12,137 bases of DNA from Promethearchaeota archaeon (GTDB taxonomy: Archaea; Asgardarchaeota; Lokiarchaeia; Sigyniarchaeales; SOKP01): contig JAUWZT010000099.1 in assembly GCA_030615145.1 (NCBI GenBank), positions 1-12,137 of the forward strand, written 5' to 3'. The position numbers and the translations under genes were made by a program. The notes beneath the pieces were generated by a model, which had not been told where the DNA came from, did not search any database, and was given only the letters and a program-made list of their open reading frames with translations. Positions 6,538-12,137 of this stretch are shown here, one piece after another (the first letter of the stretch is position 1; every line of letters starts with the position of its first letter).

Positions 6538-6765
6538 ATGGTTGATTCCGTAATTCTATCAATTTTTCAAAAAACTAATATCGCAGAAATAAGTAGCTTG
6601 GAATTATACGATTATGAAAATTCTCATACTAATTATTTTTATAATAGTCTTAATTCAAACCCCTATCAACGATATTTTAAATGGTTTGACCATACTAAAT
6701 TTGAAAAAACCAATAATTCTTTCTTAAAGGATTATAAAAAATGGTTTTGCGAATCTTTTTTTTAA
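6538..6765 (+). CDS. Small aromatic-rich orphan protein (75 aa)
   Basis: I do not recognise this protein. It is 75 residues long, with 18 Phe/Tyr/Trp (24%), many Asn/Lys/Ser, and a C-terminus ending WFCESFF. There is no signal peptide, membrane segment or repeat. It starts with ATG 34 bases after the flavoprotein stop, preceded by GGTGGA at a plausible 8-base spacing, and ends 49 bases before the DUF166 gene, so it could be the middle gene of a three-gene operon. Against this, two T-rich runs (6756-6763 and 6771-6776) follow the stop and could be a terminator. No competing frame of similar quality covers the interval. It may be a real lineage-specific gene, or a chance frame in AT-rich DNA. 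Confidence 0.45.
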   Translation: MVDSVILSIFQKTNIAEISSLELYDYENSHTNYFYNSLNSNPYQRYFKWFDHTKFEKTNNSFLKDYKKWFCESFF

Positions 6766-6780
6766 TTTGATTTTTTAATT
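6756..6780 (+). terminator. Possible T-rich terminator after the small ORF
   Basis: T8, AA, then TTGATTTTTTAATT: archaeal intrinsic termination uses oligo-T runs without a required hairpin. If active, it would separate the DUF166 gene from the flavoprotein transcript. Confidence 0.25.
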
Positions 6781-6814
6781 AAAGAACACCTTAATATGAA
6801 AATTGCAATAAATT

Positions 6815-7729
6815 ATGTCGAAAGTTAAATCTATGTTAAGTAAAAAAGATTATAAATTAGGAATTTTTTATGGTAAAGATCCTGAAACTGAAGAATTAGC
6901 AACAAAATTCATTGGACATTTAATAAATGACTTAAAATTTTGCTATACTTGTCAAATATCAAAAAACAAAATAGATTGCATTCAATGTCGTAAACATCTA
7001 AAAAGTCATGCTAGTAAAATTTATTTCTACATAAAAGTTAGAGGGGCTTTTAATAGCGCTGAAGAAGATAAATTCAATCTTTTACCAGAAGAAATCCCTC
7101 CTATTGACTTTTTATTAGTGATTGGCATCCATAAAAATTTACTTGTCAAATTACCTGAATATTTGAAAGATAAAGGAGTGAAAGCTGTAATTGTTCCCAT
7201 TGAAAATCCTAAGTGGGTTTCTCCAGAACTTCAAGTTAAGGTTTTATTTGAATTTGAACGGTATAATATTCAAGCAGCATTTCCAAAACCTTTCTGTTCA
7301 CTAAGTAAAGAAGAAGACCAATATAATAAAGTAGGATTTCATATAACAAAACAACAGAATTATATTGATGAGTTCATAGATTATTTTCAGATAGGTGTAC
7401 CAATTATATCTATTTTAATGAGCAGTGATGGGAGATCAATAGAGGATGCATGTATATTACAGAGCGCTCCATGTGGATCCACTAACTATATTATTCAAAA
7501 ATTAAAATTGAAATGCTTTAATAAAGAAAATCAAGATGAATTTAGCTTAATTGAAGAAATAAATAAAGCTCATTATTCATATCCTTGTAGAGCATCAATG
7601 TATCACGATCATATTCTAGAAGACTCGATTTTTCAAAAAAGTGGTTATATCGTCAGAAACTCTATTCGTTGCGAATTATATCAAGCTCGTTATAAAAGAA
7701 AATTATATGTGAAATTAGAAGAAAGTTAA
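6815..7729 (+). CDS. DUF166-family protein
   Basis: A 304-residue protein matching the archaeal DUF166 family, whose biochemical role is not established. Characteristic features are the C-terminal LQSAPCGSTNYIIQKL (215-230; Cys220), which matches the family's RGAPCGAT block, and the HYSYPCRASM block (253-262; Cys258) near the end. A central strand, VKAVIVPIENPKW (122-134), and a KPFCSL block (158-163) with Cys161 also fit. The N-terminal part carries C43-Y-T-C46 and C55-I-Q-C58, a plausible zinc ribbon or Fe-S site. The conserved cysteines suggest metal or thiol chemistry. The gene lies 49 bases after the small orphan ORF, converging on cdhC. No Shine-Dalgarno is evident before the ATG; an upstream out-of-frame ATG at 6796 opens only a 10-codon frame. 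The fold and function beyond the family name are not inferable. Confidence 0.75.
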   Translation: MSKVKSMLSKKDYKLGIFYGKDPETEELATKFIGHLINDLKFCYTCQISKNKIDCIQCRKHLKSHASKIYFYIKVRGAFNSAEEDKFNLLPEEIPPIDFLLVIGIHKNLLVKLPEYLKDKGVKAVIVPIENPKWVSPELQVKVLFEFERYNIQAAFPKPFCSLSKEEDQYNKVGFHITKQQNYIDEFIDYFQIGVPIISILMSSDGRSIEDACILQSAPCGSTNYIIQKLKLKCFNKENQDEFSLIEEINKAHYSYPCRASMYHDHILEDSIFQKSGYIVRNSIRCELYQARYKRKLYVKLEES

Positions 7730-7765
7730 AATAAAATTAGAAAGAAAGTATTAAATTAATAAAAA

Positions 7766-7903
7766 TTATATTTGATTTTTCAAATATTCATTCATTTCTA
7801 CAAAACTACTTGTTCTTATAAGTGCGTCTTTGAGAAATTGGAACCCAATGTCGTATGTAGATCTATCTCCGCCTATATGAATTATCCAAAGAAATCGACA
7901 TAT
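7766..7903 (-). pseudogene. 3' remnant of an unidentified gene
   Basis: On the complementary strand a 45-codon frame with no start ends at a TAA (7766-7768) and contains RFLWIIHIGGDRSTYDIGFQ followed by FLKDALIRTSSFVEMNEYLK. This reads like the C-terminus of a real protein and is distinctly less A/T-biased than the surrounding intergenic DNA. An in-frame stop at 7904-7906 closes it upstream, and the only ATG lies 11 codons before the end. I see no family. The rest of the 7730-8035 interval holds the 3' ends of the DUF166 gene and cdhC and nothing else I can support. Confidence 0.4.
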
Positions 7904-8035
7904 TTATAAAAATATATAGAGTTTACCTACTTAATGATTTTCCTTCTTAAAAAGGTCTTTAACTAGAAAATTCATTCAATAAAGTATGAATTAAAATTTA
8001 AAAAAATAAAAGAAATGCTATTAGGAAGTTTATTA

Positions 8036-9469
8036 TTATTTTTTCCTTCTAATCTTAGAGTCTATCTTTTTTATAATCAATGTATCACAAGTAATTTTAC
8101 AATTTTTAAGGATAATTTTGAACCCACCTGCGCCACCTACTCCAGGAATAGTCATCCCAACAGTTCCCATTGGAACCATCGCGCCTTCTGCTTCCCATTC
8201 TTCTTCCTCTTCTTCCTCTTCCGCTAACGCCTCTGCCCACGTTTCGACTATGGGATGGTTGACATCCTGTAACCATTGCTTTAACACATTAATGTCGGTA
8301 ACATCTTCCTCCGTTGCGATTTTAGGCAAAAGGTCTTTCGGTAGGAACTCGCCAACGCGGTCTTTTACTCCCTTGTTCATCCACACGATGGTTTCAATTC
8401 CGTTATTTAATCCTTGTGATTTTCCGTCAAATTGTTGATATTTTGGTGATACGATGTACTGGATGCTGATGCCGTTAAAACCGGGCATCTGCTTGCCCCC
8501 CCCGGTAGAATTTGCCATGGCGGTGAACGGAAGCCCGTTAATTGCTACGTCGCCGTAGTTTCGATCTACAATTCCGTGTCCGTTTACTTCAGGGATGTAA
8601 AAATCGATAGCTTCGAAACAACCGCACGATGTATGTGGGAATTCCATGCCCGAAAACAGATAAATTCTATCAATTTCTCCTAACGAACGTTTCTTGATCA
8701 TCTCATTTATACCGGTATATTCGCCAGCAAGTTGGTTTAAGCATTCGCCTGGGGGAATTTCGAATAAAGGTCCCTTAGGATCGACTTTCGCAGCTGCCCT
8801 TGCATCGAACCAATTAATTGAACCGCATAAACTTGTTCGGTCAGGTGTAATGCAACAAGCGTGAGTCGGTGCGAAGGATTGGCATAATACGCATCCATAG
8901 AACATATCCACATCATCATCGTGTATTGTTCTGGCTCTCTCGTCTCTTTTATCGTAAACTCCCATTGCCATCTCATAAGTTTTTTCAATTTCTTTTTCAT
9001 TTGTATAAAAAGTGACTTGAGCTTGTTCGATGATCGGTAGTTCAGCTTTGTAAAGCCTAATGAGGATAGTTCCTAACATTTGAAACGAATTTAACCCTTT
9101 TTCGAAAGCTGACTTAGAAACGCGCATCCAGTTCGTGTAGCGTTGATTTAAATGCATTATTCCATTTACGAAATTGCAGAATTCATGAATTCTTCTTTCA
9201 AAAACGGCTTCTAAATCTACTTCTAATTCTGGTCCGGCGACCTCTACTAATATTCCGATTGGATGGGTTGATCCTTCTTCCATGTCTTTTAAATCGGGTC
9301 CGTGGATTGTTACTTGACCATCTTTAATATCTTTCTTAGAAATCACCCTACAGAGCTCATAGTGCTTTTTCATTTTTGGACCGCCCAATTCCACATACAT
9401 TTGTTTTGCCCTAATACGTTCACCCTCATATACGGGGCCAATGTCCACGGGCATATCTGAAAAACTCAT
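8036..9469 (-). CDS. cdhC: Acetyl-CoA synthase / acetyl-CoA decarbonylase-synthase beta subunit
   Basis: CdhC holds the Ni-Ni-[4Fe4S] A-cluster, where CO, a methyl group from the corrinoid protein and CoA are joined to acetyl-CoA (or the reverse). The 477-residue protein has the archaeal form, without the N-terminal CODH-binding domain of bacterial AcsB. All six ligands are visible: Cys193, Cys196, Cys205 and Cys215 in YGCVLCQSFAPTHACC and TSLCGSINW, and Cys282 and Cys284 in the C-G-C of HTSCGCFEA. Their spacing (0, 3, 12, 22, 89, 91) is the canonical one. An extra Cys206 follows Cys205. Near the end a run of eight Glu (417-424) and a Gly/Met-rich linker precede the usual GGFKIILKN tail. GAGGAAAA lies 11 bases before the ATG. 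It follows cdhB by 39 bases. Alpha, gamma and delta subunits and the CooC-type maturase are not in the window. Confidence 0.97.
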   Translation of the reverse strand: MSFSDMPVDIGPVYEGERIRAKQMYVELGGPKMKKHYELCRVISKKDIKDGQVTIHGPDLKDMEEGSTHPIGILVEVAGPELEVDLEAVFERRIHEFCNFVNGIMHLNQRYTNWMRVSKSAFEKGLNSFQMLGTILIRLYKAELPIIEQAQVTFYTNEKEIEKTYEMAMGVYDKRDERARTIHDDDVDMFYGCVLCQSFAPTHACCITPDRTSLCGSINWFDARAAAKVDPKGPLFEIPPGECLNQLAGEYTGINEMIKKRSLGEIDRIYLFSGMEFPHTSCGCFEAIDFYIPEVNGHGIVDRNYGDVAINGLPFTAMANSTGGGKQMPGFNGISIQYIVSPKYQQFDGKSQGLNNGIETIVWMNKGVKDRVGEFLPKDLLPKIATEEDVTDINVLKQWLQDVNHPIVETWAEALAEEEEEEEEWEAEGAMVPMGTVGMTIPGVGGAGGFKIILKNCKITCDTLIIKKIDSKIRRKK

Positions 9470-9508
9470 AATGTAATTTTCCTCTTAGTATTTTTCCTTT
9501 TTTAATTT

Positions 9509-10039
9509 TTATAAATTTTCAATTAATTTTTCTAAAAATTCTTTCCAATCGTTGTCGCTAAAATTCGGAAGACTAAATCGAGCGTTAGGATGTGAATATT
9601 TATCCAGTTCAACGGTTCGCAGGTGATTTTGAAAGTTCTTCAATCGACTTAAAGTCTGACTTACGTAATAGACAGTATGTCCACCAAAAATAGCCATTCT
9701 ATATTGTCCTTCGCCATCTAAACCTTTCCAATCTTTATCTACTAATCTACTGGTAATATTAATCAACGACATATCCCATAATTTATCGTCTGGAATTTTA
9801 CCTTTTACATACTTATATGTATGACCCGTTGTAAGGAGGTGACAATTTAGTTTCTTTGCTATTTCGATAAAATAGTCAGCAACTTTTTTTCCATCAAGTT
9901 CCCAAGTTAAAGACTCAGAGCCTATGACAAAAAGCTTCTTCTTATCGTCCTTCAAGAAGTTTGCCATAACTTTTGGATCAAAAACGGTCGTACCTTGTTC
10001 AGGTCCTGGGATATTTGCTTTTTGATATGGTCTTGTCAT
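9509..10039 (-). CDS. cdhB: CODH/ACS epsilon subunit
   Basis: CdhB is the small epsilon subunit that binds the Ni-Fe CODH alpha subunit (CdhA) in the archaeal CODH/ACS complex; its role is thought to involve electron transfer or stabilisation. Starting at the ATG at 10037-10039 it is 176 residues, the usual size, with the family blocks PYQKANIPGPE at the N-terminus, KKLFVIGSESL, LVDKDWKGLDGEGQYRMAIF, GGHTVYYVSQTLSRLKNF and TVELDKYSHPNARFSLPN. The frame remains open upstream as far as 10168, but that 43-residue extension (MFMRINLVNLNKTNFFK...) is Asn/Ile/Lys-rich, not conserved and would run through the divergent promoter. cdhB precedes cdhC as in methanogen cdhABC operons, but the cdhA gene that normally comes first is replaced by a divergent CooT-like gene, so CdhA must be encoded elsewhere. 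Confidence 0.93.
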   Translation of the reverse strand: MTRPYQKANIPGPEQGTTVFDPKVMANFLKDDKKKLFVIGSESLTWELDGKKVADYFIEIAKKLNCHLLTTGHTYKYVKGKIPDDKLWDMSLINITSRLVDKDWKGLDGEGQYRMAIFGGHTVYYVSQTLSRLKNFQNHLRTVELDKYSHPNARFSLPNFSDNDWKEFLEKLIENL

Positions 10040-10107
10040 ATTTACATCAATTTTCTCTGTTAAAGATTTTAGCTGTAAGTTTAAAATAATTACTATATTT
10101 TTATTTA

Positions 10108-10164
10108 TTAAGCGTATTTTAAAAAAGTTGGTTTTATTTAAATTGACCAAATTTATACGCATAA
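10108..10164. promoter_or_regulatory. Inverted 10-mer pair in the cdhB / cooT-like divergent promoter
   Basis: TTAAGCGTAT at 10108-10117 on + and TTATGCGTAT at 10155-10164 on - match at 9 of 10 bases and face each other. GCGTAT stands out against the AT-rich surroundings. The right copy overlaps a TATA-like element (AAATTTATAC, 10149-10158) for the + strand gene; the left copy lies just upstream of a TATA-like stretch (AAAAATATAG on the - strand, about 10092-10101) for cdhB. A shared regulator site is plausible but unproven. Confidence 0.35.
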
Positions 10165-10192
10165 ACATTAGAATTAAAGTGAAATATTAGAT

Positions 10193-10492
10193 ATGTGCGA
10201 GTTTAAGATAATAAAGCAAAACGATGGCTCCCAAATATTAGAAGATATTGTAGTTTTATCATATAACGAAGATAGTGAATTAATATTCAAAGATGTAATC
10301 GGAATGGGGGAAATATTAGAATCAGCCCTCATTTTAGATGTTAACACGTTAAATCAAACTTGCGTTGTGCTGGAACATCCTCTTATTAGGAGTTTTATTG
10401 ATATAATTCAAAAAGTTAATAATAAAACAATTTCCAAATCCGAAATTGAAAGTTTCGAAAAGCAATTAGACGATCTCAAAAAGAACTTTTAA
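10193..10492 (+). CDS. cooT: CooT-family Ni-binding small protein
   Basis: A 99-residue protein of the CooT family, formerly called a predicted RNA-binding protein. In Rhodospirillum rubrum CooT is a small dimer involved in CODH maturation that binds one Ni(II) through Cys2. Here the protein begins MCEFKII, so Cys2 is present, followed by the small beta domain: EDIVVLSYNEDSELIFKDVI and GMGEILESALILDVNT match the family's EDV-x-DLFGE-x-I pattern. About 35 residues (65-99), probably helical (SKSEIESFEKQLDDLKKNF), extend the usual 65-70. It is divergent from cdhB-cdhC, with start codons 153 bases apart. Since Ni is needed for the A-cluster of CdhC and the C-cluster of CODH, a maturation or Ni-supply role is a reasonable inference. 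A weak AAAGTGA precedes the ATG. An alternative role in another Ni enzyme cannot be excluded. Confidence 0.75.
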   Translation: MCEFKIIKQNDGSQILEDIVVLSYNEDSELIFKDVIGMGEILESALILDVNTLNQTCVVLEHPLIRSFIDIIQKVNNKTISKSEIESFEKQLDDLKKNF

Positions 10493-10574
10493 TTAGTACT
10501 AACATTCCCACACGCGTTAATTTTTTAATTAGTGAATCTTCTTATACAATACATAAAGAAAGCTTTTAAGGTTA

Positions 10575-10599
10575 AATAGGAAACAACGGTTTGCCTATT
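10575..10599. repeat. Imperfect hairpin at the convergent gene ends
   Basis: AATAGG-AAAC and GTTT-G-CCTATT form a 10-bp stem with one bulged G around a 4-base AACG loop. It overlaps the last codons and stop of the crotonase gene, between it and the convergent CooT-like gene. It could assist termination, but no strong T-run follows on either strand. The rest of 10493-10594 shows nothing clear. Confidence 0.3.
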
Positions 10600-11371
10600 C
10601 AAATTTCTTTCGAAAATCTAAGATAAATTTTTTTTTATCTTCGTGTTCGTACCATCCAGAAGCAATTTTTTCTATTTCATATGCATCCTTATAAGATTTA
10701 TCAAGGAAATGATTGCTGCATAGTTTAATCGCGTTCAATACAGTTTGATTTTTTGAAAATAGAAAACCTGCTTTTTTCATAGATTCTTCAATTAATTCCT
10801 CTCTACTACCTACAATCTCATCAATTAATCCGATTTTTAGAGCTTTTTCCGCGCTTACTTTTTCACCAAACATAAGCATCCGTTTCGTTGCTGGAATTCC
10901 AATAATTTTTGAAAATAGAACTACACAACCAGTTCCAGGGAAGATTCCAGAGTGTATTTCTGGCATTTGAAAAAAACTATCTTTAGCAGCGATTCGATAA
11001 TCGCAACATATTGAGAACACAACGCCTTCGCCCATCGTTCTACCATTTATAGCACAAATAACCGGTTTTCCGTTAAATAACAGTTTACATATATCTGCGG
11101 CAGTATCTTCGAGATCTCTAACAGCAGCATGATCGCTACCATTAATATCATCTAAATCCATTCCTGTGCTGAACGAAGAGCCGTTGTTTGTTAAAATTAA
11201 ACCTCTAATTTTATCGTTGTTTTGGCAGTATTCAATCACTTTTTTTAAATATCTTAATTGCTCAATAGTAAAAGCGTTCGACCGATGAACTCTATTGAGT
11301 GTAATCGTGCCAAACTTTTTTTTTACAGAAAACTCAATATACTCTCCAAAATCTAAATTATTAATAGACAT
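10595..11371 (-). CDS. Enoyl-CoA hydratase/isomerase (crotonase) family protein
   Basis: A 258-residue crotonase-fold protein, the usual length. The fold is shown by FGTITLNRVHRSNAFT (20-35), the first oxyanion-hole strand SSFSTGMDLDDI (65-76), the second block KPVICAINGRTMGEG (102-116) and MPEIHSGIFPGTG (136-148), with a typical C-terminal helix region. Of the two catalytic glutamates of enoyl-CoA hydratase, the second is kept (Glu138 in PEI) but the first aligns with Val118 in GEGVVFSICCD. One-glutamate members include delta3,delta2-enoyl-CoA isomerases, so isomerase or another acyl-CoA reaction is more likely than hydration. It is divergent from the 3-hydroxyacyl-CoA dehydrogenase at 11463 with 91 bases between the starts, which suggests a shared pathway. 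No strong Shine-Dalgarno precedes the ATG. Confidence 0.85.
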   Translation of the reverse strand: MSINNLDFGEYIEFSVKKKFGTITLNRVHRSNAFTIEQLRYLKKVIEYCQNNDKIRGLILTNNGSSFSTGMDLDDINGSDHAAVRDLEDTAADICKLLFNGKPVICAINGRTMGEGVVFSICCDYRIAAKDSFFQMPEIHSGIFPGTGCVVLFSKIIGIPATKRMLMFGEKVSAEKALKIGLIDEIVGSREELIEESMKKAGFLFSKNQTVLNAIKLCSNHFLDKSYKDAYEIEKIASGWYEHEDKKKFILDFRKKFE

Positions 11372-11462
11372 AAATAAAATTTATTTTCTTTCAATAAAAA
11401 GTAATTATTATTAAAAATCCCCTCTAACTAGTAATAAGAATAATATTAAATAGCTAAAGAAA

Positions 11463-12137
11463 ATGGAACTTGATAAAATAAAGCGCATATTGGTTGTAGG
11501 TGCTGGCACGATGGGGCACGCCATTGCGCAAGTCTATGCTACTGCCGGGTTTAAAGTAGATCTTGTAGATTTAAAGCAAGAGGTTCTTGATAATGCCATG
11601 AATAAGATTAAATCAAACCTTTCTTTGTTGGTAGAGTATGAGCATGTAAAAAGTGGTGAAATTTCAAATATTTTGAATCGGATCCATCCATCTACCGATT
11701 TAAAAGTTGCTGCCCAAAATTGCGATTTAGTTTTAGAAGCAGTTTCTGAAGATCGTAACATAAAGCGAGAAGTTTTTTCTCAATTAAATGAATTCTGCTC
11801 TGAAGATATTATTTTAGCAAGCAATACTTCTGAATTAAATATATTCAATGTCGCAAAAGTTAAAAATCCGAAACGCTTGGTAATCCACCATTGGTTTCAT
11901 CCGCCATACATTATTCCTTTAGTTGAAATAGTAGCTGGGCGTAAAACTTCTTCTGAAGTCATCGATATTTCGTTTAAATTATTAGAAAAAATTGGTAAAA
12001 AACCTTTAATCTTGAAAAAGTTCACGAATGCTTTTGTTGTCAATAAAATCCAGCAAGCAATTAATTCTGCGGTTTTTACTCTTTTAATAAAAGGCATAGC
12101 TTCTCCAGAAGAAATTGACATGGCGATTAAGAACAGT
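11463..12137 (+). CDS. 3-hydroxyacyl-CoA dehydrogenase, 5' part (cut by window end)
   Basis: The frame runs open for 225 codons to the window edge. The N-terminal NAD-binding Rossmann fold begins RILVVGAGTMGHAIAQ (8-23) with acidic VDLVD (32-36) at the ribose. SNTSEL (120-125), HHWFHPPYIIPLVEIV (142-157) and KKFTNAFVVNKIQQA (185-199) follow. The catalytic dyad is kept as His143 and Glu155, 12 apart as in the family, but the HFFNP/HWFNPP Asn is His146 here, and the usual PGFxxNR is NAFVVNK. The HW-F-x-PP form resembles the subgroup containing lambda-crystallin, L-carnitine dehydrogenase and some short 3-hydroxybutyryl-CoA dehydrogenases. It catalyses, or is derived from, NAD-dependent oxidation of 3-hydroxyacyl-CoA or a related beta-hydroxy acid. 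The ATG at 11463 follows a short AAAGAAA; the next ATG is inside the Rossmann motif. Confidence 0.88.
   Translation, partial: MELDKIKRILVVGAGTMGHAIAQVYATAGFKVDLVDLKQEVLDNAMNKIKSNLSLLVEYEHVKSGEISNILNRIHPSTDLKVAAQNCDLVLEAVSEDRNIKREVFSQLNEFCSEDIILASNTSELNIFNVAKVKNPKRLVIHHWFHPPYIIPLVEIVAGRKTSSEVIDISFKLLEKIGKKPLILKKFTNAFVVNKIQQAINSAVFTLLIKGIASPEEIDMAIKNS

Noticed and set aside
8015..8438. Two + strand open frames (8015-8227, 8118-8438) opposite the cdhC 3' end
   Set aside because: They are antisense to a confident gene; the Ser-rich stretch is the reverse of the cdhC poly-Glu run.
8737..9000. 87-codon frame on the - strand inside cdhC
   Set aside because: It is an alternative frame of the same strand within the A-cluster coding region, with no family features.
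10040..10168. Possible 43-residue N-terminal extension of CdhB
   Set aside because: The extension is Asn/Ile/Lys-rich, unlike any CdhB, and would cover the divergent promoter; the ATG at 10039 gives the normal family start.
10575..10599. Hairpin as a bacterial-type terminator
   Set aside because: The stem has a bulge, overlaps coding sequence and lacks a following T-run; kept only as an inverted repeat.
11534..12121. Two - strand frames opposite the 3-hydroxyacyl-CoA dehydrogenase
   Set aside because: Shadows of a well-supported gene with catalytic motifs on the + strand.

Overview
The window is strongly AT-rich and looks archaeal. It carries the archaeal form of the acetyl-CoA synthase subunit (CdhC), the archaeal-only CODH/ACS epsilon subunit (CdhB), a DUF166 protein and an Mre11-type nuclease, with TATA-like elements upstream of several genes. 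The combination of a Wood-Ljungdahl carbonyl branch, fatty-acyl-CoA genes, a flavin-dependent dioxygenase/reductase and several small orphan proteins in an AT-rich genome would suit a Lokiarchaeia-like (Asgard) archaeon. That placement is inference; no rRNA or eukaryotic-signature gene is present to fix it.

Layout, left to right. 1-601 (-) is a multi-pass membrane protein cut by the window edge. 699-1889 (-) is an Mre11-like metallophosphoesterase. 1991-3211 (-) is a URO-D/corrinoid-methyltransferase-superfamily protein. 3351-3932 (+) is a nucleotidyltransferase resembling NMN adenylyltransferases. 4021-4782 (-) is a TetR-type regulator. A 695-base stretch (4783-5477) follows, containing a 240-bp tandem duplication with decayed coding-like frames. 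5478-7729 (+) holds a nitronate monooxygenase/FabK-like flavoprotein, a 75-residue aromatic-rich orphan and a DUF166 protein, closely spaced. 7730-8035 holds the antisense 3' remnant of a lost gene. 8036-10039 (-) is the cdhB-cdhC pair. 10193-10492 (+) is a CooT-like small protein divergent from it. 10595-11371 (-) is a crotonase-fold enzyme lacking one catalytic glutamate, and 11463-12137 (+) is the first part of a 3-hydroxyacyl-CoA dehydrogenase, divergent from it.

The most coherent functional unit is cdhB-cdhC with the divergent CooT-like gene. CdhC carries all six A-cluster cysteines at the canonical spacing, and the CooT-like protein starts Met-Cys, as expected for the family's Ni ligand. 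The CODH catalytic subunit and the corrinoid subunits are not beside them. The divergent promoter region holds an inverted pair of near-identical 10-mers that could coordinate the two transcription units. The crotonase/HAD pair probably acts on acyl-CoA intermediates, producing or consuming acetyl-CoA, but the two genes are transcribed apart. The most unexplained stretch is the duplicated, gene-poor segment between the TetR gene and the flavoprotein. I did not find a clear new defence or mobile system here.
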